Shown here one piece after another: positions 1 to 10,218 of a DNA stretch of 10,698 nucleotides. The stretch is from Caldilinea sp. GTDB lineage: Bacteria; Chloroflexota; Anaerolineae; Caldilineales; Caldilineaceae. Numbering within the stretch: the first letter of the stretch is position 1; every line of letters starts with the position of its first letter. The stretch lies in the NCBI GenBank assembly GCA_025055055.1, contig JANWYX010000422.1, positions 1 through 10,698 on the forward strand. Reading direction: 5' to 3'. The position numbers and the translations under genes were made by a program. The notes beneath the pieces were generated by a model, which saw only the letters and a program-made list of their open reading frames with translations, had not been told where the DNA came from and searched no databases.

Positions 1-171
1 GTGCATGCAACGAAGGCTCTGCATTAGGTGCTCCTTTCATGAATTCATCAATATCCCCTGAGGAGCGAAGATGTAAGTATGAGGGGCAACCTCTGTAATC
101 CTAGCAAATATCAAAATTTGCAGCAAGCAGATTTTAGCTGATCATTTGCTGATCATTTTGTGGATGGGGGC
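1..171. other. Left-edge stretch without a supported gene
   Basis: This AT-richer stretch lies downstream of the oxidoreductase gene. It holds a perfect 11-bp tandem duplication (137-147 and 148-158, unit gctgatcattt, each containing the palindrome TGATCA). On the minus strand, an ATG at 24-22 sits 6 nt after an AAAGGAG and could open a gene running off the left edge. A second minus-strand frame is open from about 102 to the edge and has an ATG at 40-38. Both are too short to judge, so I do not call a gene. No hairpin followed by a T run is visible that would terminate the oxidoreductase transcript. Confidence 0.4.
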
Positions 172-1521
<1,350 letters not shown>

Positions 1522-1581
1522 TTCCATCCTCACGAGGACGCTGTTTTGCAGTTTGCGAATATCGACGCGCTTACAACGATC

Positions 1582-1610
1582 AGTATACTTAAATATCTTG
1601 AAATGAACTA
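1582..1610 (-). promoter_or_regulatory. Possible sigma70-type promoter for the FAD oxidoreductase
   Basis: On the minus strand a near-consensus -10 box TATACT (1587-1582) lies 17 nt downstream of TAGTTC (1610-1605), a poor -35 match. It sits in an AT-rich island about 60 nt upstream of the chosen start codon, inside the frame-open extension I reject as coding. This is pattern matching only. Confidence 0.35.
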
Positions 1611-1825
1611 AAATTTGCTTATTTGACGACGTATGCAACCCGGTTGCCCTATCGGCCGAATCGCCTTGGGAGCGCAATATCGACCGGCTTACACCCAACG
1701 GAGCGATTTTTAGGGCAGAGTGCGCCTTGCAGGGCGTCGCTTTGACGCAAAGTGTTTTGGCTTTTCTTTACGTCTGTGCGTGGACTCGATTTTCATTTCA
1801 GGCGTGGTAGGAAAACGGCCGCCAG

Positions 1826-1870
1826 AAAAAAAAAGAGGGTCGATGTCCATCGACCGGAAGTCATCGACCC
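1826..1870 (-). terminator. Intrinsic terminator downstream of tRNA-Lys
   Basis: Read on the minus strand, GGGTCGATG (1870-1862) is followed by a second copy, GGTCGATG (1855-1848), then the complement CATCGACCC (1845-1837), TC, and nine T residues (1834-1826). The proximal copy gives a 7-bp stem with a GGAC tetraloop next to the T run, a good Rho-independent terminator. The distal copy could instead pair with the same 3' arm (9 bp, 16-nt loop). It terminates the tRNA transcript before the oxidoreductase promoter. Confidence 0.8.
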
Positions 1871-1904
1871 AATGAGTCAGCAATTTTTAAAGCGTTCTGC
1901 GTGA

Positions 1905-1981
<77 letters not shown>

Positions 1982-2017
1982 TTGGGCGAGTAGGCCTTGT
2001 GAATCGAAACTAATGAA

Positions 2018-2046
2018 AGTATAGCAAAAATTGCCTCGCAGCGCAA
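2018..2046 (-). promoter_or_regulatory. Promoter of tRNA-Lys
   Basis: On the minus strand TGCTATACT (extended -10, box at 2023-2018) lies 17 nt downstream of TTGCGC (2046-2041), a half match to the -35 consensus. Transcription would start near 2011, giving a 5' leader of roughly 30 nt before the mature tRNA end at 1978, to be removed by RNase P. Confidence 0.6.
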
Positions 2047-2104
2047 ATCTCGGCGCAAATTTTGCAAAAGATCGCTCTGGCCGAGGACAGGGTTTAACCG
2101 CGCT

Positions 2105-2166
2105 GCAGAGACGAGAAATGTGCAAAGACTTTCGCTGCCGCGCCCTTGCGTCTGCTGCGTCTCTGC
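2105..2166. repeat. Short inverted repeat in intergenic DNA
   Basis: GCAGAGACG (2105-2113) and CGTCTCTGC (2158-2166) are exact 9-base inverted copies separated by 44 nt. A related GCAGAGAGA occurs near 2660. These AG-rich tracts look like intergenic filler. No T run follows, so I do not call a terminator. Confidence 0.4.
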
Positions 2167-2188
2167 GCCGCCGTTTTCTCCGTCGACC

Positions 2189-2488
2189 TTACCGTCGCGC
2201 TGCGCAGTCCGCTAGAAATGCACCGAGCAGCGCATTGAAGACCTCCGGCGTCTCCCACTGCGGCGCATGACCTGCGCCTGGAATCACCTGCACTGCCCCG
2301 CGCCAGAGCGTCGGCATAGAGGTTCGGCCAAGTTCATCGTCGAGTTGGCGTTGATATGTTCGCCTCGATGAGGAGTTCCCGTGGATAAGCAGGGCAGCGA
2401 ATCCTTCGCCAGGGCTGGCCGTGTAGGCGATGGTCTGATCCTCGATCGACAGAGAAGGTCTAACAACCGCCGCTTGTGAATCAACGCC
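2189..2488 (-). pseudogene. Alpha/beta hydrolase remnant with internal deletion
   Basis: A minus-strand frame bounded by TGA (2491-2489) and TAA (2191-2189) reads as the two ends of one alpha/beta hydrolase joined directly. The N-terminal part contains SIEDQTIAYTASPGEG and then LIHGNSSSRRTYQRQLD, that is beta-strand 1 and the HG oxyanion region (His codon 2383-2381). The C-terminal part contains VQVIPGAGHAPQWETPEVFN, with the catalytic-His region GAGHAP (His codon 2269-2267). The join is near 2318-2328. Everything between, including the nucleophile elbow and the acid residue, is missing: about 100 codons remain of a usual 250-280. The frame has no ATG or GTG at its head. I infer an in-frame internal deletion plus start loss, so it is dead or non-catalytic. 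The functional hydrolase at 8922-9764 belongs to a different subgroup. Confidence 0.65.
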
Positions 2489-2949
2489 TCATCAACGCCG
2501 TCGGGCTATGATGAAATTGTACAAGGGTGATGGCGACATGGGTGAAAGCTGCGCAAGATGTGCGATAGTGCACAGGCCACCGGTGGAGTGCCGTATCGCT
2601 TCTCACCCTCCTCGTTTTTACACTGAGAGAGAACCTGCAACGACAACCGACACAGAAACGCAGAGAGAAACACAGGAACAGAAAAGAGGGAAGGAGAAAC
2701 GCAAGATGTTGCACAGCGAAGGGAACGTGTACGCAGATGGCGTTTGGCTGGCGCGAGTGCAATGCACAATATTGGACGAGGGTGAGCGCATTGCCCTGCG
2801 CATTTGCGACGGTGAACGCGATCTGTTCGCCCCTCCAATCCCGGCCGGTGAGTTCTGGCTGGAACTAAGCGAAGGTCATTGTTATCATTTCAAGCTGGTG
2901 GAAGGAAATCCTGTCATCGGCGCCTACATTGTTTCGATCGCAGCATCCT

Positions 2950-3966
<1,017 letters not shown>

Positions 3967-3970
3967 AGAC

Positions 3971-4276
3971 CTATGCGTTCTCCCGATCGACCCACTCTTC
4001 GAAGCGACGAATCAGATCGTCGAGGAGTTCATCGTGGGCCGCGAAGGTGACATCAACGCCGCCCTCAGTTTCCACAATCTCGGCGAACCATCCGATCCCT
4101 TCCACGCGACGTAGTTTTTCCTCGACGCCGCCGCCGAGCCGTTTCAGATAGGTTTCCGCCTGAGCCGGTGTGATCCCGGGAAATGAGAGCGTCTCGCGTT
4201 CATAGCGCTCTGCGCTTTGAAATTCCCGATACAGATTGTCTCGTTCGTCGCCGAACGAAGAGGTGCTGATGGGCAT
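3971..4276 (-). CDS. Hypothetical protein (101 aa) in operon with mvaD
   Basis: I do not recognise this small acidic protein. It is probably mostly helical with a short beta segment (WFAEIVETEGGVDVTFAAHDE), ends in a charged amphipathic helix (LLDDLIRRFEEWVDREN), and has no membrane segment or signal peptide. The ATG at 4312 has no ribosome site in front, while the ATG at 4276-4274 is preceded by AAAGGGG with about 8 nt spacing, so I chose the latter. The stop is 4 nt before the mvaD start, so both genes share one transcript. The pairing gives no clear functional hint. Confidence 0.65.
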   Translation of the reverse strand: MPISTSSFGDERDNLYREFQSAERYERETLSFPGITPAQAETYLKRLGGGVEEKLRRVEGIGWFAEIVETEGGVDVTFAAHDELLDDLIRRFEEWVDRENA

Positions 4277-4352
4277 GTTCGCCACCCCTTTGATTTTCAG
4301 AGAATCGCCCATGGTTTTAAGGGAGCGATTTGCGTTTCATTCTATGCACGCG

Positions 4353-4382
4353 AGTATACCACCGGGGCTGATTGGAGACCAA
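4353..4382 (-). promoter_or_regulatory. Promoter of the 101-aa gene and mvaD operon
   Basis: On the minus strand TGGTATACT gives an extended -10 (box 4358-4353), with TTGGTC (4382-4377) as a -35 at 18 nt spacing. Transcription would start near 4346, about 70 nt before the chosen start codon. It is back to back with the plus-strand promoter at 4418-4449. Confidence 0.55.
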
Positions 4383-4417
4383 GCAATTCTTGTGTCTTGA
4401 GGAATTTTGAGAGATGG

Positions 4418-4449
4418 ATGACAGTTGAAATGCGAAAGTGGGCTATAAT
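4418..4449 (+). promoter_or_regulatory. Promoter of the fluoride-riboswitch operon
   Basis: A perfect -10 box TATAAT lies at 4444-4449. The -35 is poor: ATGACA (4418-4423) is 20 nt away and TTGAAA (4425-4430) only 13 nt away. With a start near 4456 the transcript would begin about 9 nt before the riboswitch aptamer, the placement expected for a transcriptional riboswitch. Confidence 0.6.
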
Positions 4450-4464
4450 AAAGGCGATATATAC

Positions 4465-4514
4465 GGGTGATGAGGCTCACCTCAAACCGCCGCCCTGGCT
4501 GATAGCCTCTACTG
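4465..4514 (+). promoter_or_regulatory. Fluoride riboswitch (crcB motif) aptamer
   Basis: All elements of the fluoride aptamer are present in order. Stem 1 is GGTG (4466-4469) with CACC (4478-4481), enclosing loop ATGAGGCT. The AAA linker is at 4484-4486. Stem 2 is GCC (4489-4491) with GGC (4497-4499) around a 5-nt loop. The conserved TGAT follows at 4500-4503. The pseudoknot strand AGCCTC (4504-4509) is exactly complementary to GAGGCT (4472-4477) in loop 1. The layout closely matches the crystallised Thermotoga petrophila aptamer as I recall it, including the ending GCCTCTACTG. In this class, fluoride with Mg2+ stabilises the pseudoknot and turns the downstream genes on. Here those are two MutS-like ATPase genes and not a fluoride exporter. 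Confidence 0.93.
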
Positions 4515-4557
4515 AGTCGATTCCGATTGGTGAATCCTCTGTAGAGGCTTTTTCTTT
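4504..4557 (+). terminator. Riboswitch-controlled intrinsic terminator
   Basis: AGCCTCTAC (4504-4512) is exactly complementary to GTAGAGGCT (4541-4549), giving a 9-bp stem followed by TTTTTCTTT (4549-4557). An inner GATTC/GAATC pairing extends the hairpin. The 5' arm is the same strand that forms the aptamer pseudoknot, so the two structures exclude each other. I infer that without fluoride transcription stops here, and with fluoride it reads through into the genes at 4593 and 6118. Confidence 0.92.
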
Positions 4558-4592
4558 GCCTCGCCGGAGGAGAAGCAACAGGAGGCGCAACA

Positions 4593-6146
4593 ATGAGCTT
4601 TGGAAGCATCCTTTTTGATCACGATGGCGTCCTGTGCGAAACCGAGGATGCGCTGCCATTCTTCTCCGATCTCCATCTGGATCGGGTGATCGACGCCATC
4701 ATCGCCCCGAAGCGAGAATATGATCTCAAGCCGTTTTTCTTGACTCCCCTCCACAATGTGGAAACCATTCTGTATCGCCAGGAAGTGATGCGCGATCTCG
4801 AAAGTGAACCGTTGATGTCCATCTTGCGAGCCTTCGCCGAGCAGATGAGCATCGCGCGCCGCTATCTGGCGATGGTGGAGAAGTTAGATTTTGAACTGCA
4901 CAAAAAGGGTTGGTTTCTGGAAGCGGCGCTGGTCTATTGCAACGCCGTGAAGAAGCTGGCCGGCCATTTGGAAAACAGCTGCTTCCGATCGCGCGGCCTA
5001 AGGCTGTTCCGAGATTACGTGATGCAGTATGTGCGTTCTTCGCCGTTTTTGTTATTGGCCGGCGAGGCGGATCAGGTGAAGAAGGCGCTGTCAGAGGTAC
5101 GATATTGCGTCATTATCGAGAACGGCAAGTTCAAAGTGGGCCCCTATGAGGAGGAAGAGGACTACAGCGTCGAAGTAGAGACCACTTTCGCCAAGTTCAA
5201 GCAGGCTGCGGCCGAGGAATATCTGGTCAAGCTATCCCAAAGGAGCGGGATGAGCCACATCGAGGCCATCATCCTGGAGTTCGTGGCGAGGCTCTATCCT
5301 GAGCCGTTTGCAGCGTTGCGGGAGTTCTGCGCTCGCCACAATCCGTTTGTCGATGAAACGCTCCGCGCTTTCGATCGAGAGATTCAGTTTTATATTGCGT
5401 ATCTGGAGTTCATCGGCGATTTTCGACGCGAAGGCTTGCCTTTTTGTTATCCGCAGGTGAGCGCCGAGGGTAGAGAATCGTCTGTGCGAGAAGGGTTCGA
5501 GCTGGCCCTTGCGCTCAGCATACGGCGACAAAGCGAAAGAGCCGTTGTCCGCAACGATTTCTTCTTGCGCGCGTCGGAGCGCATCCTTGTCGTCACCGGG
5601 CCCAATCAGGGCGGCAAAACCACCTTTGCGCGCATGTTTGGGCAGCTGCACTATCTAGCCAGCCTGGGTTGTCCTGTCCCAGGGCGAGAGGCTCGCCTTG
5701 TTCTGTTCGACAAGATATTCACCTATTTTGAAACGGAGGAGGATATTCGTAACCTGCGCAGCAACCTGGAGGACGACCTCTATCGCGTCCACAAGATTTT
5801 GAGCCAGGCTACTCCGCAGAGCCTTCTCATCTTCAATGAGCCTTTCGCCTCCACTGCGTTGCACGACGCCCTCTTTTTGAGCAAGGCGGTCATGGCGCGC
5901 GTGATTGACCTGGACGCCCGTTGCGTGTGGGTGACGTTTCTAGATGAACTCGCTTCGCTGAGCGAGAAGGTTGTCAGCATGGTGGCGACGGTTGATCCCA
6001 CAGACCCGACGATTCGCACGTTCAAGGTCGTCCGACAACCGGCCAACGGTCTTGCGTACGCCTTTTCTCTTGCCCAGAAACATCGTCTCACTTATCACGA
6101 TATTCAGGAGCGAATCCATGATGAAGGTCTTTCTACTGCATCCTGA
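4593..6146 (+). CDS. MutS-family ATPase-like protein, first of pair
   Basis: This 517-aa protein has a MutS-type ABC ATPase at its C-terminus and a helical lever/clamp-like middle region. It begins with a region (FFSDLHLDRVIDAI, then YRQEVMRDLE) that recurs in the second gene. No mismatch-recognition domain with the Phe-X-Glu motif is evident, and it is far shorter than MutS (about 800-900 aa). Walker A is GPNQGGKTT (336-344). The signature region is LRSNLEDDL (388-396). Walker B is LLIFNEPFAST (411-421), with Asn415-Glu416 where most MutS proteins have Asp-Glu. The conserved His of the THxHEL segment is replaced (VTFLDELASL, 447-456). GGAGG precedes the ATG by 7 nt. The riboswitch lies 79 nt upstream of the start, and the next gene overlaps its end by 29 bp. 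It probably acts as a homo- or heterodimer with that partner. The substrate (DNA, or another partner) is unknown. Confidence 0.85.
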   Translation: MSFGSILFDHDGVLCETEDALPFFSDLHLDRVIDAIIAPKREYDLKPFFLTPLHNVETILYRQEVMRDLESEPLMSILRAFAEQMSIARRYLAMVEKLDFELHKKGWFLEAALVYCNAVKKLAGHLENSCFRSRGLRLFRDYVMQYVRSSPFLLLAGEADQVKKALSEVRYCVIIENGKFKVGPYEEEEDYSVEVETTFAKFKQAAAEEYLVKLSQRSGMSHIEAIILEFVARLYPEPFAALREFCARHNPFVDETLRAFDREIQFYIAYLEFIGDFRREGLPFCYPQVSAEGRESSVREGFELALALSIRRQSERAVVRNDFFLRASERILVVTGPNQGGKTTFARMFGQLHYLASLGCPVPGREARLVLFDKIFTYFETEEDIRNLRSNLEDDLYRVHKILSQATPQSLLIFNEPFASTALHDALFLSKAVMARVIDLDARCVWVTFLDELASLSEKVVSMVATVDPTDPTIRTFKVVRQPANGLAYAFSLAQKHRLTYHDIQERIHDEGLSTAS

Positions 6147-7686
6147 GCAGGATTTTGATGCGTCCCAACCCTTGCCGCCGATGGCCGAAGATCTGATGCA
6201 AGATTTGGCGCTTAATGTGCTGCTTGAGGCGATGGCGAAAGGAGACGAGTTTCTGTTTCGGACGTTGCGTCAAGTTCTGTTGTCAAGCTTGCAAGACATG
6301 GCAGTGATTCAGTATCGTCAGGAAGTTCTCCAAGACTGTCTGAATCATCCCGATGTGATCAGGCGGATCTACCGCATTCCTCTGGAGTTTATGGAAAGGA
6401 AACGGCGGCAATGGCTGTGGATTTCGACTCGATATTCGCCTCCGGCCTCAATTTTGAACAGCGCGCAGCAGATGCTGGCAGCTACGCTGGATCTGCTTTG
6501 GGAGCTGCGACGGATCGCCGACGCACATGCAGAGCAATTCACCTCCAGAGGCTTTCGTCGCTTTTTTGCGATGATTCAACAGGAGCTTGATGATCCCTAT
6601 CTCGCCCTCGTCGAGCGGCAGGTCAATGCGTTGCGATTCCCGCAAGGCGTGCTGCTGAGCGCCCGGCTGGGCGCAGGGAATGAAGGCGCGGAGTATGTCC
6701 TGCGTAAGCCGAACAACGCCGATCAACCCTGGATTAAACGCATGCTGACGCGAAAGTCGCCCACCTATTCATACACGCTACATCCTCGTGATGAGGCGGG
6801 CGCTAGAATTTTGGGAGAGTTGCGCGACCGGGGAGTGGCGCGGGCTGCCAATGCCGTTGCGCAGGCGGCCGACCACATCGAGAGCTTCTTCAAGATGTTG
6901 CAATTCGAGCTAGCGTTCTACATCGGCTGCTTGAATTTGTATGAAGAGCTGAAGCGACTCGCCGCGCCGATCACCTTCCCGAGGCCTGCACCCCTCCGAG
7001 AGCGGCGCCTTACGTGCACAAATCTGCACGACGTCACCCTTTTGTTGACGATGCAGCAAGCCGTGGTGGGCAACAGCATCGCCGCCGACGGCAAAGACCT
7101 GATCGTCATCACCGGCCCAAACCGGGGAGGGAAGACCACCTTCCTGCGCAGCGTCGGCGCTGCGCAACTGATGATGCAGTGCGGAATGTTTGTCCCGGCC
7201 GCCTCTTTTTCCGCCAATTTGTGCACAGGTCTTTTTACCCACTTCAAGCGGGCGGAGGACAAAACGTTGGAGAGCGGGAAATTTCAAGAAGAGCTGCAGC
7301 GTATGAGCGCGATCGTCGCTCATCTCACGCCCAATGCCTTGCTTTTGTGCAACGAGTCCTTTGCCTCGACGAACGAACGTGAAGGCTCTGAGATCGCCCG
7401 GCAAATCGTCAGCGCTTTGCTCGAAAAACGCGTGAAGGTGGCCTACGTCACCCATATGTATGAATTGGCGCATCATTTTTGGGAGCACAAGTGCGCCAAC
7501 GCGCTTTTCTTGCGAGCGGAGCGATTGCCGGACGGAACGCGCACGTTTCGGCTGCAAGAAGGCGAACCGCTGGAGACGAGCTACGGCGTCGACGTATATC
7601 GCAGGATTTTTGGAGAAGACAACGAGCCATTGCAGCAGGAATCAGAATTTGCCCGCTACAGCGGTTCACTCCAGGGGCAACAATAA
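6118..7686 (+). CDS. MutS-family ATPase-like protein, second of pair
   Basis: This 522-aa paralogue of the preceding protein keeps a fuller MutS ATPase. Walker A is GPNRGGKTT (333-341). The dimer signature is ESGKFQEELQRMS (385-397). Walker B is LLLCNESFASTNE (408-420), with Asn412-Glu413. The segment VTHMYELAHHF (444-454) keeps the His of the MutS THxHEL motif. The N-terminal half is helical and shares the IQYRQEVLQD element with its partner; no mismatch-binding or SMR nuclease domain is seen. The start ATG at 6118 has AGGAG 7 nt upstream and lies inside the first gene's 3' end (29-bp overlap), so translation is likely coupled and the two products made together. The 3' end overlaps the convergent phosphodiesterase gene by 21 bp. 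Function beyond nucleotide-driven conformational change is unknown. The fluoride riboswitch context suggests a stress or repair role. Confidence 0.87.
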   Translation: MMKVFLLHPEQDFDASQPLPPMAEDLMQDLALNVLLEAMAKGDEFLFRTLRQVLLSSLQDMAVIQYRQEVLQDCLNHPDVIRRIYRIPLEFMERKRRQWLWISTRYSPPASILNSAQQMLAATLDLLWELRRIADAHAEQFTSRGFRRFFAMIQQELDDPYLALVERQVNALRFPQGVLLSARLGAGNEGAEYVLRKPNNADQPWIKRMLTRKSPTYSYTLHPRDEAGARILGELRDRGVARAANAVAQAADHIESFFKMLQFELAFYIGCLNLYEELKRLAAPITFPRPAPLRERRLTCTNLHDVTLLLTMQQAVVGNSIAADGKDLIVITGPNRGGKTTFLRSVGAAQLMMQCGMFVPAASFSANLCTGLFTHFKRAEDKTLESGKFQEELQRMSAIVAHLTPNALLLCNESFASTNEREGSEIARQIVSALLEKRVKVAYVTHMYELAHHFWEHKCANALFLRAERLPDGTRTFRLQEGEPLETSYGVDVYRRIFGEDNEPLQQESEFARYSGSLQGQQ

Positions 7687-8921
7687 CAGTGGAATCTCCA
7701 TCTCCTGCGGCGTTAATCCGCCGTGATGGCCATAGTATTTCTGCTTGAAGCGACCATCGCCCCACCAGTAGACGCTTTCGCCGGGGTAGGTCAAGACGAC
7801 AAGATTCCCTACGCGCGCTTGAAACGTTTCTGAGATCGGCCCCGGCCCGAAGTACCCCTCCTGAATCATTTTGTCCACGCGGCGCACCTCTCCGCGCTCG
7901 CCGACGATGCGCGAAAGCAGTTCCTGCGCTTCGTCCAGATGCTCCTCATAGGCGTGAATAAAAAAATCGCGACAGGAACCGGCCGGCGCCAGAATGTGCC
8001 CACGGCGGTTGGTGCGCAGCAGCGGGCGCACCTTCTCGAAGCCGGGCGTTTGATCCAGGTAGAGCGTGGTTCTCGGGTCGGTCTCCACCTGACCATGGTC
8101 GGCGATGATCATGAGCAACGCGTCCTTAAAGCGGCCCAGGATGTCGCGTTGCAGCCAGCGCTCGATGACGTCCAGCGTGGCTTCTAGGTCGGCGCGACTT
8201 TGCAGGCGTCGGGGGCCGTGCACATGGCAGACCGCGTCGAAGTCGCCGAAGTAGCCGACCAGCCACATCGGCTCCTGGGCGCGACGTAGCGTTTGTGTCA
8301 TGGTCGCCAAAGCCTCAGGGATCGTCAGGTAGGGGATCATGTGCGCGCCTTCCCCCATCTGTTTGGTGTAGGTCGAATTGGCGAACTCGCGCGGCTGTAC
8401 GAGATAAGTCCGCACGCCGTGCGCCGCCAGTCGCTGCGCCAACAGCCCCGGCGGAAGCAACGCAGTGCCCTTCACGCCCCACTCTGTCAGGGACTCGCGC
8501 TTTTCATCGCCGGCGAAAGAGAAGAGCAACGGCGCAATCATGGCGTCCACCGTCGGTTCATAGTAGAACCACTCATAGACGCCATGCTGCCCGACCGGAA
8601 CACCGGTGTAAAGCGTCGTCACATGCGCGCTGGTGGTGGAAGGGAACTGCGAAGTGAGCTTGGCGATGCTTCCCCGCCGGGTGAAATGTCGGATCAGCGG
8701 ATGATCTTGAAAGCGTTCAAAAAAGCGCCAGCCGAAGGCGTCGATGAACAGCGTAACGATGCGCAGGAAGCGGTGCTTTGTCTTGCGCCAGCCTTCGGGC
8801 CGCAGCGGCGAGTCGCCATCGCCCGTGAACAGATGTTGCACAAAATCGGGAATCTCGGCGAAGCTGGCCTCCCCGTAGCGAGGGCGGATGAAGATGTGGT
8901 CGGACGAACGATGTGCACCCA

Positions 8922-8922
<1 letters not shown>
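7666..8922 (-). CDS. Type I phosphodiesterase / nucleotide pyrophosphatase family protein
   Basis: This 418-aa member of the alkaline phosphatase superfamily (PF01663-like) would be a two-metal enzyme cleaving phosphodiester, pyrophosphate or phosphonate bonds. Likely metal ligands and nucleophile are Asp61 (LFIDAFGW), Thr96 or Thr97 (FPSTTSAH, followed by TLYTGVPVGQHG as in the family), Asp229 and His233 (FDAVCHVHG), Asp275 and His276 (IADHGQ), and a C-terminal His in GHHGG (399-402). I see no signal peptide or membrane segment, so it is probably cytosolic. The ATG shares one base with the stop of the upstream epoxide-hydrolase gene (TGATG), and GGAG lies 10 nt before it, indicating translational coupling. 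The substrate cannot be told from the sequence. Confidence 0.82.
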
Positions 8923-9764
<842 letters not shown>

Positions 9765-9814
9765 TTTGTGCACCTGCCTTTGCGACTCACCCTTTCACGT
9801 CGACCTCTCTTTTC

Positions 9815-10139
<325 letters not shown>

Positions 10140-10200
10140 ACGATCTCCATCGTCAGTCGCTTTGCCTGTGTGACCTTGTGCACCGACAGGTCGCTCAAAG

Positions 10201-10218
10201 CCCCCGCTACGGAGGGGG
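10201..10218 (-). other. GC-rich hairpin at the azlC stop codon
   Basis: CCCCC and GGGGG arms flank TCCGTAGC, which includes the azlC stop codon TAG. On the minus strand it is followed by CTTTGAG and not a T run, so it is at most a weak terminator. It might stabilise the azlC mRNA end or tune azlD expression. Confidence 0.35.

Noticed and set aside
1522..1698. Upstream extension of the FAD oxidoreductase frame
   Set aside because: It encodes about 59 residues unlike the family, covers a promoter-like AT-rich region, and a better start with GAGG lies at 1521.
5971..6117. Upstream extension of the second MutS-like frame
   Set aside because: It lies wholly inside the first MutS-like gene. The ATG at 6118 has AGGAG at 7 nt and fits the family N-terminus.
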